From: Lucinisca nassula
Lineage: Eukaryota; Mollusca; Bivalvia; Lucinida; Lucinidae
Assembly (NCBI GenBank): GCA_963580285.1
Contig: OY757021.1
Location: forward strand, 98,012,149-98,076,148
Reading direction: 5' to 3'
Length of the DNA: 64,000 nucleotides
A program made the translations under genes and the position numbers. A model generated the notes under the pieces. That model was not told where the DNA came from. It searched no databases and saw only the letters and a program-made list of their open reading frames with translations. Within the stretch, counting starts at the first letter, position 1, and the number at the start of each line of letters is the position of its first letter. This document shows positions 52,613-62,163 of this stretch, in pieces.

Positions 52613-53212
52613 CCTCGAAATGAAATCATTGGCTGCTGAACTTCTGGATCGGGGTTATCAACGCCGTAAAGCCTCTCTAAATCTTACGGATATCATTTTC
52701 ATTTTAATAATACATAATTCAGTGTTGGACTGAGGCCTCTTCTGCAACGAGGCCTATCGGAACCGGAATTGTATGGTAACTTAATATTTAAATTCATAAA
52801 AAAGGTATGCATATTCAATTTCCTAAACATCGTTCTTCGATTTAAAAATATTGGGTACAACATAAATTAATGTAATACGACCGGCTCAAAGCATGGTAGT
52901 TAACTTAATCACGGTTGATAGTTTTGTTTCCCTCTTTAACTGCATGCCGGTGGGTCGGGCCTCTGACTGTATGGTGGCTTCGACATAAAAATAACAAACT
53001 TTTGAAATAATGTCGGCTGTTGCCTGATGCTCTGTTTCAGGTCGGGCCCTCCAAGTTTCAGCCGCTGTTTTTCTTTGGTTCCAGCATGTCAGTTTTTTTT
53101 TTTTTTGTTGTTGTTGTTTTCATGCTGTCGAGTTCACGTCGTTTCATCTCTGGATGAGTTGAGGTTTACCACCTTTCTCAACACTACATATATATAATTC
53201 ATTTTAGAGCTG
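52613..53212. other. Spacer with an R520-like scrap
   Basis: 'tttctttggttccagcatgt', T run, 'catgctgtcgagttcacgtc' and 'gtttcatctctggatgagtt' at 53070-53160 look like one end of R520. The rest is unassigned. Confidence 0.45.
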
Positions 53213-53340
53213 TTGCTTCCATGTTTATGGGACTTGTACTAGACATTGAGATGAATTGACAAGCCCTGCCGCCTGATGAAACCAATAGGTTTTATATGCA
53301 TGGACCACTTTGCATGTTGACTAGGCATGCTGAGACCCGT
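53213..53340 (-). repeat. R300 SINE fragment, diverged
   Basis: 'gttgcttccatgtttatggg', 'gacttgtactagacattgag', 'caagccctgccgcctgatga' match R300 on the minus strand without head or tail. Confidence 0.65.
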
Positions 53341-53710
53341 CCGTTCGTAGACGAAACCTTAGGACGGCCATAACTCCAATATCCTTCGAGATACATTGAC
53401 GGTACTTGGCACAATTGTTCACAAGGCTGAGACAGCGTGTCATACATGAACCACAACTCTGGGTGTCATATTTTTTTTTTTTTTTGTAATTATATCCCCT
53501 TCCAATAGAATAGAATGAGTATCTTGCGATGGCCATAACTTCTATACCCTTTGAGACATATTGAGGGTACCTGGCAAGATTGTTCACAAGGCTGAGACGA
53601 CGTGTCATGCACAAGAAACACAACTGAATGCCATAGTTTTTTTTTAGTTATCTCCCCTTCCAATAAAATAGAATCACTACCCTGTGATTGCAATATTTCC
53701 AATACTCTTT

Positions 53711-53991
53711 GCCGACCCCGCACATCGGGGCCTGAAGAAATAGATGGGCTGCATGATGCTTCCACGCAGAGCTGAATCCGACCGCACACGAGTTCTAAGC
53801 CTGCCCAGGCAAAGCGGTGCGAGTCGGACCGTCCATGCTTATAAACCCTATCGGTTTCATTGGGCCATAGGGCTTGAGATGTCATGTCATCTCAATGTCG
53901 GGTAAAAGTCCCACAAAATTGAAACCAACGCCTCCAAAATGACATATAAAGTGTAGACGGGAACGTTAAACCTCCAATCAAACAAACAAAA
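53711..53991 (+). repeat. R300 SINE-like element
   Basis: TSD CAATACTCTTT at 53700-53710 and 53992-54002, in an array unit. About 20 bases are missing in the middle (the 'ccgcttagaggat' stretch). Confidence 0.9.
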
Positions 53992-54455
53992 CAATACTCT
54001 TTCCGATATATTGATGGTATTTGGTACAGTTGTACATGAAGTTACGCAGGCGTGTTGCCTGCAAGAAACTTGACTCTAGGTGACCTAGATTTAAGTAACC
54101 TCCCCTGACAATATAACATTATGATGACCATAACTCCAATACCCTTTGAGCTTTATTGATGGTAGTGGGCCCAATTGTATACAAGGCTGAGAAGGCGTGA
54201 CGTGCCTACGAACGTTCACTCCGGGTGCTATGGTCTTTGAGTTACCTTCCCTTCCAACATAGCAGTATGGCCACCTTGTGATCACCGTATCTCAAATACC
54301 ATTTGAGACATATTGATTGTACTTGGTATAGCTGTACACGAGGCTTAGCAAGCCTGTCGTGTGCAAGAATTACAACTCGGGTGGCCTGGTTTTTAGTAAT
54401 CTCCCCTAAAAATATAAACTTGTGATAGACATAACTCCATCATCCTTTGAGATAT

Positions 54456-54691
54456 GAGCCCCGCCAAAGGAATTTGTGTCTTCGAGCATTCCGTCATGAC
54501 AAATTTTAACTGCGCATGCCAAGCCATTCAGAGGGGCCAGGGATATGGCTTTCTGTCTGAAGGTTCCTCTTGATTCACTGCTTGTATGAGCGAGCAGCGA
54601 AGGTTCTGGCGAGACTGCGTGAATGCGCAGGCTCGCCTGAACCTTCGCTGCTCGCATAGGCGATAAGTGCCAAAATCGCTTGACGGGGCCC
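54456..54691 (-). repeat. R240 hairpin MITE, copy 3
   Basis: Reverse complement of 46863-47098. It interrupts 'gagatat|attgatgg', giving an exact empty site in neighbouring units. The flank duplication is ATAT or TA. Confidence 0.9.
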
Positions 54692-55124
54692 ATATATTGA
54701 TGGAATGTGGCACAATTGTATACAAGGTATAGAAGGCATGTCATGTGCAAGAACCACAACTCTTGGAGATATCTCCCCTTCCATTATAACAGTATGGTCA
54801 CCTTTTTATCACTATATCTCCGCCACCCCTTTGAGACATATTGACGGTACTTGGTACAAAGGTACATGAGGTTAAGCAGGTGTGTCATGCACAAGAAGCA
54901 CAATTCTGAGTGCCCTGTTTTTTTTTTTTTTTTTTTTTTTTTTTTGTTGGTTATCTTCCCTGATAAAGTAAACTTCACATTACCCTTTGAGATACATTGG
55001 ATATATTGCTGGTACTTGCCACAATTGTTACAGTATACAAGTTCGAAAAGGCATTTCTTGTGCAGTATACCAGTACTTTGTGCATTGGAATTCTTGGATC
55101 GATCATTTGTTGAAGAGAGTCTCA

Positions 55125-55352
55125 CGGACGGTTTTGGGTTTTACGGCCCTTTCAAGATTATTTCACTCATATCGAGCCGATCGTTAATCAGAGGTGGGCG
55201 AAAACCGGAGTACCCGGAGAAAAACCACCTGACCTTCCGTTGCAGAACTTGGCGTATCACACGTGGCCAGAGCGAGGCTCGAACCTACGGCGGTGAGAGA
55301 CCTAATGACTAAGAGTCAGCGCTCTTATCCACTAGGCCACGGAGGCCCGTTT
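55125..55352 (-). repeat. tRNA-derived SINE (SINE-C)
   Basis: Minus-strand copy of 43469-43698 with TSD AAGAGAGTCTCA at 55113-55124 and 55353-55364. The tRNA-like head is at the right end. Confidence 0.9.
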
Positions 55353-55488
55353 AAGAGAGTCTCAATAAACATTACATATACAAAATCCTGCAGGTGTTGC
55401 AGCAATATACTAAGGTCTTACTAGTGTATTTTAATTCTGGTGCACTTTCTATTTGTGATTTGACATCTCTTGTGGCTATTTTAATTAA

Positions 55489-55694
55489 ACCCTTATTTTG
55501 TTGTTCACGACAACTCCTATCTTTGCGCACAGTATAGATCCAGATCAGGTGGCTTCTGAAGAAGCCATCTGATCAGGATCTACACTGTTTGGCATTCAGT
55601 TTATGAATTTGTAGCATTAAATTAAATCAAGTAATTTGACTGGTTGATAGACAGAAATGGGTGTGGCTTAAATGAATATTCAGCAAGAAAAGGG
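55489..55694 (-). repeat. TTAA-class MITE (P2 family)
   Basis: TTAA at 55485-55488 and 55695-55698. Ends ACCCTTATTTTGTTG and CTTGCTG-type (as 'cagcaagaaaaggg'). Centre 'gatcaggtggcttctgaaga' + 'agccatctgatc', with 'acagtatagatcc' and 'ggatctacactgttt' arms. Confidence 0.85.
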
Positions 55695-55786
55695 TTAACA
55701 TTGCCGTTTGGCCATTTTAATGGAAAGTATCCTTTTGGTTTTCCGCCTGTGACGTTTTAATTATGGTGAAGTTGTTTTTATGTTGG

Positions 55787-56067
55787 CATTACGCAAACAC
55801 GCCTACACAAATACATTGCCACCTGTATCGCCGAAAAAAATGAAAGTTTTATGATGAATAATTGTGATATTTTTCTTATTTCTGCTCAAAATATAGATTG
55901 TGGGTACTCGTTAGAACCGCCTCATCGAGGCGGTTCTAACGAGTACTTACAATCAATATGTTAGAGCAGACATACGAAAAATTGGGTAAACCCCCGGAAA
56001 CCCGAGTTTTACTATATAAAAGTGGGGTTCAAGGGGGTCAAAATTATATAGGCGTGTTTTCGTGATG
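55787..56067 (-). repeat. MITE-A (A2 subtype), full length 281 bp
   Basis: 'cattacgcaaacacgcctac' to 'ataggcgtgttttcgtgatg'. Central palindrome complete ('gttagaaccgcctcatcgag' + 'gcggttctaac'). Serves as the reference length for the split copy at 34351-36169. Confidence 0.9.
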
Positions 56068-56319
56068 GTGTATCTTTCCATTTGGTGTCTTGGATGGGCG
56101 GCCAGTGTGGGGTAATTGTATCGATTCCTATTCTATCATAGACACTATGAAGGCTCCGGGAGACTTTCAGTAAGTTGGTTGGTGCATGGTGCATGAGCGC
56201 AGTCCAAATTTTGGTTTTCTTTGCTTCAGCATTTCAGTTATTCCATGCTGTCCAGTCCTTATCATTGTTTCATAGTTGTAAAATAGATTTAAACCATCGC
56301 CGCCACACATCACCTTGGT

Positions 56320-56622
56320 CGGCCCCCGCCCACCGGGGCTTGAAGAAATATATGGGCTGCATGATGCTTCCACGCAGAGCTGAAACCGACCCGCAAACGA
56401 GTACTGGTAAACCGCTTAGAGGATCTAAGCCTGCCCAGGCAAAGCAGTGCGAGTCGGCCCGTCCATGCTTATAAACCCTATTGATTTCATTGGGCGACAG
56501 GGCTTGGGATCTCATTTCATCGCAATATCGGGTAAAAGTCCCACAAAATGGGAAGCAACGTCTCCAAAATGACCTTTGCAGTGTTGACGGGGACGTTAAA
56601 CCTCAAACAAACAAACAAACAA
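56320..56622 (+). repeat. R300 SINE-like element, full length
   Basis: TSD ACATCACCTTGGT at 56307-56319 and 56623-56635. Head 'cgcccaccggggcttgaag', tail (ACAA)n. It splits an R520-like scrap (56090-56700). Confidence 0.9.
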
Positions 56623-56744
56623 ACATCACCTTGGTACTAGTTTTTACTGACCATTCAAAGGCGGTGCACCTGTTGTGGTTAATTACTGACATTGTCTGGT
56701 ACATGTACTATGTTTTTTGTAGTTGTTTATTTTGTTTGTTTTTG

Positions 56745-56885
56745 AAAAAGGGATCTACTCTTAACGGAAAGGACTTGCTCCTGAGGAGCAAATTCTTTAC
56801 TTTAAGAGTTGACCCCTATTGACATGGGAGACAAAAAAAAATTTACAGGAGTTGCCTCCCCTGAAGGTGTTCCCATTTCCCTTAA
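56745..56885. repeat. G-family MITE, partial
   Basis: 'gaaaaagggatctactctta', palindrome 'ttgctcctgaggagcaaatt', 'caggagttgcctcccctgaa', 'ggtgttcccatttcccttaa'. Confidence 0.7.
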
Positions 56886-57014
56886 TACCTCTAATTTCTA
56901 CATATTGACTTTTTTGACTCTTGTTTATGTGTGTATCTGAGCAGTCTAGTTTGTGTTTTGCCTGATCGCAAACCCCGAAGACACACTTTCTAGAGATTGG
57001 GCTCATACTATCCC

Positions 57015-57248
57015 GAGCCGGGGCACAGCATTTCCTACAGTTTACATGTGCGACCAACGAAGACTCAGATCAGCCTGCGCATCCGCGCAGTCTGATCGGA
57101 GTCTTCGTTGTGCGCTCTAATGATAGTTACGGGCCCAGTACTTCTTCATGCAGCAATAGGTCTCTGGTCAGACTATATGGATGCGCCGACTGATCTGATT
57201 CTTCGCGGGGCGCACATGTAAATTGTAGGAAATGTTGTGTCCCGGCTC
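57015..57248. repeat. Hairpin MITE with ~37 bp inverted ends
   Basis: Left 'gagccggggcacagcatttc' + 'ctacagtttacatgtgcg'; right 'cgcacatgtaaattgtagga' + 'aatgttgtgtcccggctc'. The left half carries the hairpin 'cagatcagcctgcgcatcc' + 'gcgcagtctgatcgg', with the same head as R240. Confidence 0.8.
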
Positions 57249-57264
57249 ATTCCATGTGAAGGCA

Positions 57265-57788
57265 ATGAAACTATAACAACGCCACAAGCGAAAGGCCAAA
57301 TGGCTATCCAGAAAAACATACAAGCAAAGATAAGCTATAGCAATAATAGGTCACAACAGAAGAACCGCCATGGAAAGGTCAGTGAAACAACTGATATGTG
57401 GGGTCTTTAAAACGATTTACGTGGCCACAATCTTCGCATACAGAGTACATTTATGCGAAGAGAAGCTATAAAAATAATAAACCGCCTTGGAACGGTCAAT
57501 GAAAAGTAATAACGGGGGAGTGGTGTGTGTGTGTTGTGGCGGTGGTGGTGGTGGTGGTGGTGGTGGTGGGGGGGGGGGTATAATCGATTTTATGTGGCCA
57601 CAATCTTAGCTCTTGGTTCTATCGTGGATTAAACAAATAATTTGTTCAGTCCCCATGAAGGATTTTAAACTCATCAGTGTAATAATATATCAAACAAATA
57701 CAGAGATGAAACAAAGATGGGGACTCAGCAGCATGAAATAACTGAAACACTGGAGCAAAAGTAAACAACAATTAGACTCTTACTACTT
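57265..57788 (-). repeat. R520 dispersed repeat, with (GTG)n and G run
   Basis: 'aaaggccaaatggctatcc', 'gaaccgccatggaaaggtca', a second inner piece 'aaccgccttggaacggtcaa', (GGT)n then G10 at 57535-57578, 'cacaatcttagctcttggt', 'ggagcaaaagtaaacaacaa' and 'ttagactc'. Confidence 0.7.
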
Positions 57789-57798
57789 CTGCTGTATG

Positions 57799-58046
57799 CA
57801 TTACGCAAACACGCCTATACATTGCCACCTTTATCGCCGAAAAAATGATATTTTATGATGAAAATTTGTAACATTTTTCTTATTTCTGTTCAAAATATAG
57901 ATTGTGGGCGGTTCTAACGAGTACCCACAACCTATATTTTAGAGCAGAAATAAGAAAAATAAGGTATACCCCCAGGAACCCCAGTTTTACTATATAAAAA
58001 TTGGGGTTCAAGGGGGTCAAAATTATATAGGCTTGTTTTCGTGATG
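57799..58046 (-). repeat. MITE-A (A2 subtype), hairpin arm deleted
   Basis: 'cattacgcaaacacgcctat' to 'aggcttgttttcgtgatg'. The centre is 'gattgtgggcggttctaacg': one arm of the palindrome is lost. Confidence 0.85.
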
Positions 58047-58411
58047 CTAGTCTGGCCCCAGACCCTTTCTTTACTTCTCTCTTTCTTTTTCTTTTTTTCT
58101 GGAAGGGACATAAAGCTTGCATGGCTTATAGGATTTTGTTTTACTTCATTCCCTTGGGGGAAAGGTAACTTGAAATTGGATTAAAGAGGAACAGGATAAA
58201 ATAGTGTAATAAAGAGAGAGATTGATATAAAACAAAAACGAATAGAGCCAGTCTATCGTGATGCATGTAGGTGTGACCTTTATGCCGCATCATGCGAGAA
58301 GCCGTGCATCTAGCCCTGTCATCAGGCCATGCACAGGCATTTAAAGTACAGATTGGAGGGTATTAAGAGTCCTTTTTCTCATACATGTAGGTTTGCTGAT
58401 TTTAGTTGCAG

Positions 58412-58507
58412 CTGGACAGTCCTGCACGTCTAAAGTGCAATGTGGAGCTTTTTGTACAGACGGATACCACGAAGAATGTGTGTCAGGCACTTGCACATGT
58501 CCGCCAA
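58412..58507 (+). CDS. Secreted Cys-rich peptide (Cvsi-like protease inhibitor?), exon 2
   Basis: A 96-base phase 1-1 exon between the acceptor 'ctgattttagttgcag' and donor 'CCGCCAA|gtaagt'. Joined to exon 1 the peptide continues 'GQSCTSKVQCGAFC' and 'TDGYHEECVSGTCTCPP': six Cys in the spacing C-x5-C-x3-C-x7-C-x4-C-x-C. The C-T-x4-C opening and the G-x-C-x-C close resemble the N-terminal half of the oyster Cvsi inhibitors (MEROPS I84), small secreted peptides that block subtilisin-like proteases. That link is from memory of the family's general pattern and is tentative. A second Cys-rich exon would be expected and was not found before 61.4 kb. Confidence 0.65.
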
Positions 58508-58607
58508 GTAAGTATCATAGTGCAGATTATATTTTTATTTTCTTTGGACGCATCGAGTCCATTCCTCGTAATTTGAAAATCGAGTACCACTGAAACTGAA
58601 ATCGATG

Positions 58608-58632
58608 CTAGGGGGGGGGGGGGGGGGGGGGG
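58608..58632. repeat. Poly-G run
   Basis: More than 20 consecutive G, 100 bases after exon 2 of the peptide gene. Confidence 0.9.
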
Positions 58633-58929
58633 CGTATTCAGCCTTGCATACAACAGCGCTGTTTATGAAGAAACTCAATAAAACCGAGTTCCGGTTTTCA
58701 TTCTAATCATGTATTCTTTGCTTCCAAAGTGAACCTTTTTCATTTATTGGTTAAACTTTTTTATTTACTTATTTATTTGTTTATTTATTTACCTTTATAA
58801 TTATCAATTCTACATTGTGTCATTTAATCTATGCTCTGCTGAATAAATTGATTTTGCAACACTTATTTTTACAATTAACCAATCAGGTAGATGGTTAAGA
58901 GATAAGACATGAATTATAAGCCAGCGTAT

Positions 58930-59030
58930 GACAAAATATGAGCGACCAGCGAAGCGTACGGTCAGCCTGTGCATCCGCGCAGCTTAATCAGGATCTTCGC
59001 CTTCGCTGTTGGCATGATCCTTCTGCATCT
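58930..59030 (+). repeat. Hairpin-head fragment
   Basis: 'gaccagcgaagcgtacggtc' and 'agcctgtgcatccgcgcag' share the R240-type hairpin head, with degraded arms ('cttcgccttcgctg'). Confidence 0.5.
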
Positions 59031-59047
59031 GTTTGGTTTGAGGTTTA

Positions 59048-59345
59048 AAGGCTTCCAAAGGCTATCCCTTTCTAGAATATATTTAACGTCACTACAGCTG
59101 TTGTCTGGGAATGTGTGGCGGCCGTAAAAAGTCTCCCTGCCCTACACCATATTGTAATTTATATTTCCATGTCCTTTGGGATCATTGGTGCCATAGTGGA
59201 ATTTTGAAAATATTTGAGGGTCACTGATGAGGTCTAAATGGCCAAAACTAGCTAGTCTGGCCCAGAAAACAAACATGTACCCTCCATATTTTCCAGTTCT
59301 GGGATGTATTCTTTGCTTCCAAAGGATAGCCCGTTCTGGAACATA
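59048..59345 (+). repeat. R270 dispersed repeat, full length
   Basis: 'ggctatccctttctagaata', 'cactacagctgttgtctggg', 'gtctccctgccctacaccat', 'gctagtctggcccagaaaac' and 'cttccaaaggatagcccg'. Confidence 0.8.
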
Positions 59346-59351
59346 TTTAAC

Positions 59352-59600
59352 GCCCCTGTCAACACTATATATGTCAATTTTGGGGGACTTAAACCCGACA
59401 TTGAGCTAAAATGACATCTCAAGCCCTTCCGATACGGTTTATATTAAGGGCTAGTCCGACTCACACTATGAATTTTACCTGTACAGGCTTAGATCCTCTA
59501 AGTAGTTTACCAGTTGTCATGTGCAGTTGGTTGGTGTTATCTCTGCGTGGTAGAAAACACAGCTCCGTCTATTTCTCCAAGCTCCGATGGGCGGGCACCC
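59352..59600 (-). repeat. R300 SINE, diverged
   Basis: 'acgcccctgtcaacactata', 'gacttaaacccgacattgag', 'acaggcttagatcctctaag', 'caagctccgatgggcgggca'. Heavily mutated compared with the other copies. Confidence 0.75.
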
Positions 59601-59731
59601 AGATCCTTCTGCAGCCTCTGTGCTATTTAAAAGCAACAAGTGATAGCTGTGGACCGAGTCTTCGATGGTTAAGCAGATCTTTTTAGTGTGGTCATGTCGT
59701 GGTTTATTTCAAAGTTCTGATTTTCATAAAC

Positions 59732-59960
59732 GAACCACTTTGGCCTAATGGGTGAGAGCGCTGACCCTTAATTATTAGGCATCTAACCGCTGAATTTCGA
59801 GCCTCACTCGGGCCACATGTGAGACGCAAATTTCTGCAACGGAAAGTTAGGTGGATTTTCTTCGGGTACTCCGGTTTCCGCCCACCCCTGACCTCTGACT
59901 AACGTAAGTTAAATAAGCTTGAAATGGCCTTTAAGCCAAAAAAAAAAAAAAAAAAGAAAA
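59732..59960 (+). repeat. tRNA-derived SINE (SINE-C), diverged
   Basis: 'ctttggcctaatgggtgaga', 'gctgaatttcgagcctcact', 'tttctgcaacggaaagttag', 'ttcttcgggtactccggttt', poly-A tail. Confidence 0.8.
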
Positions 59961-60035
59961 AGGTATGAACGATAGGGCGTTGCGAGCACAATTAATGATC
60001 ATCGGACGCGGTCATCCGTTTTGTCCCGAGACCGT

Positions 60036-60304
60036 CATTACAAAAACACGCCTATACAAATACATTGTAAACAACAAAATTTTCAGTTGAAAAATTGTGA
60101 TATTTTTCTTATTTCTGCTCTAAATAAAGATTGTGGGTACTCATTAGAACCGCCTCGTCGAGGCGGTTCTAGCGAGTACCCACAATCTCATATATTTTAG
60201 AGCAGAAAAAAGAAAAATAAAGTTTACCCTTGAAAACCCAAGTTTTACAATATAAAGTGGGGTTCAAGGGGGTCAAAATTATATAGGTGTGTATATCCCG
60301 ACGA
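60036..60304 (-). repeat. MITE-A (A2 subtype)
   Basis: 'cattacaaaaacacgcctat' to about 'aaattatataggtgtgtata'. Palindrome 'cattagaaccgcctcgtcga' + 'ggcggttctagcgag'. Confidence 0.8.
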
Positions 60305-60344
60305 GCCAAATGTAGCAGAAATGAAATACTGTTACTAGACCACA

Positions 60345-60555
60345 GCGGAGCGCTGTGGTGCAGTGGAAAAGCATCGGATTTGAGATCCAGAGGTAGCCGG
60401 TTCGATCCCCGCAAGCACCAAGGATTGCTTCCTTGAGCAAGACACTTTATCCACATTGCTGAGTACTGGTTCCAACCCAGAAAAAGAGGGCCACATGGAA
60501 GATTAGTACTAGTACTAAATGTGTTACCCTCTATAAAATAAGGTCGATTATTATT
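60345..60555 (+). repeat. tRNA-derived SINE with (ATT)n tail
   Basis: 'gcgctgtggtgcagtggaaa', B box 'agccggttcgatccccgca', body 'ccttgagcaagacactttat', tail 'taccctctataaaataaggt' + (ATT)n. Confidence 0.8.
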
Positions 60556-60751
60556 ATTATCAAATGTTCACCCTCTACTTGCTACAGATTTGCTTCAGTC
60601 TTAATGCAACTATACCGGGGTATTCGACTTGATAATATCTTAGTCAACTTATTGTATATCTTGTCGGATCAGCCTAGGTTATTAGGTCAAATTGCTTTCA
60701 AACTTGTTCACCTGTTTTGCTTTAATCTTCATGAAACTGTTTTCCCTTTTT

Positions 60752-61465
60752 AGCTCACCTAAGCCGAAGGCTCCGGGGGGGGGGGGGGGGGGGGAGCTAT
60801 TGTGATCACTCAACGTCCGTCGTCGTCGTCGTCCGTCCACAATTTCTTCAAAAGACATCTCCTCCTATACCACTGTACAGATTCTGACCAAACTTGGCAG
60901 AAATTATCTTCAGGTGGTCCTCTCTCACAGTTGTTCAAAGAATTCAATTCTGTGCAGAACTCTGGATGCCATGACAGCGAAAAGGGGAAAATAAGAAAAA
61001 AAACTTTAAAAATCTTCATCTCTGAAACCAGAAGGCCCAGGTCTTTGATAGATGGTATGAAGCTTCATCTATTGGACCGCTATCTAGATTGCTCAAATTA
61101 TAGTCCTTGGGCCATAACCGACCCCACTCCGGGGCCCACTGGTTTTACATAGGCTTATATAGGGAAATCCTTTAAAAATCTTCTTCTCTGAAACCAGAAG
61201 GCCCAGGTCTTTGATATTTGGCATGAAGCTTCATCTAGTCAACCTCTACCAAGATTGTTCAAGTTATATCCCTGGGGCTGAAAATGCCCAGCGCCGGGGC
61301 CCACTGGTTTTACATTGGCTCATAGAGGGAAAACCTTTAAAAATCTTCTTGTCTGAAACCAGGTCTTTGATATTTGGTTTGAAGCTTCATCTAGTGGACA
61401 TCTGCCAAGGTGTTGTTTAGATTATAGCCCTTTGGGTCAAAACGATTTAATACAGGCTTATATAG
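60752..61465 (+). mobile_element. Tandem-array element, AGCTCACC type, cut by LTR element
   Basis: 5' AGCTCACCTAAGCCGAAGG + CTCCGGGG (G run) + GGAGCT hairpin, 'attgtgatcactcaacgtcc', 'gtcgtcgtcgtccgtcc', lead-in 'catctcctcctataccactg', then three 180 bp monomers as in 4.6-10.5 kb. It stops at 61465 where the LTR begins, within the phrase 'ggcttatatag'. Confidence 0.8.
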
Positions 61466-62018
61466 TGTTACGAGCCAGGCGTAGCAGAAAGAAAAAGCAA
61501 ACAAGCCTTTTGGAAAAATTTAACAAAATTTATTTACAAGTGAACTTTAACCTGTAGAAGTAAGAAAATTAAATGTACTTAGCTCTGTTATGAAATATCC
61601 TGAATGAATCTATTTTCCTTGATCCCACAGAATTCACAGTCCAAAATGAAAAGTAATATCCTTTAACAATCCAACACAGAATTTAGAAATAACTTTTCTT
61701 AAATGCCCAAACATCAAACTCCAAAGTCTGACTCAATGAGAAAAATCATGCTCTTTTATAGACCCTAAGATTTCTCTAGAATGTTCCACAGGGTTGTGGA
61801 ATAAGATGAGGTAATCTTCTAAAAATAATGCAAACCTGAACTTTCTGGAAGGTTCTGAAGTATTTTTCCTTGTAAACATGTTGTTTACAAAAAAGAAATT
61901 AATCTGTGACGAAGTTTTCTAGAATCTTCTATAAAAAGATTAACAAGATATTTATAGCACTATTAGGTCACAGTGGGGTGAAAGTGGGAATCAGAAAAAT
62001 ACATTCTTATGCATAACA
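61466..62018 (-). repeat. Ty3/gypsy 3' LTR (553 bp)
   Basis: On the minus strand runs TGTTATGCATAAG...CTGGCTCGTAACA (TG...CA with the 4-base inverted end TGTTA/TAACA). An AATAAA lies at 61529-61534 (minus). It is preceded on the minus strand by the purine tract 'gaagagggggag' (62019-62030), the plus-strand primer. The host sequence at 61461-61465 is 'tatag', the probable 5 bp target duplication, to be matched beyond the window. Confidence 0.9.
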
Positions 62019-62030
62019 CTCCCCCTCTTC
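62019..62030 (-). other. Polypurine tract
   Basis: Minus strand 'gaagagggggag' directly adjoining the LTR, as required for plus-strand DNA priming. Confidence 0.8.
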
Positions 62031-62163
62031 GAGGAAAAGAAAGATTTATGTAATAAAGCTTTCTTTTGCTTTAAGATTAATAAAATATTGAACATAGCAT
62101 GTACAATTACATGTATCTACAATCCACTTCAGTGTGAAAGAAAAACACAATTCCTGACACTGC

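Larger units (their letters stand above)
53345..55080 (-). repeat. ~160 bp tandem array with nested insertions
   Basis: About eight units: 'ccataactccaatacccttt', 'gagatatattgatggtactt', 'ggcacaattgtacacaagg', 'gcgtgtcatgcacaagaa' and 'tatctccccttccaatata'. Short minus-strand frames through it repeat the same peptide and are not genes. It is interrupted by R300 (53711-53991) and R240 (54456-54691). A 25-base T run is at about 54920-54945. Confidence 0.8.

Noticed and set aside
53490..55125. Minus-strand frames repeating 'HDTSSQPCEQSCQVPSI'-like peptides
   Set aside because: They are translations of the ~160 bp tandem array and of inserted SINE sequence.
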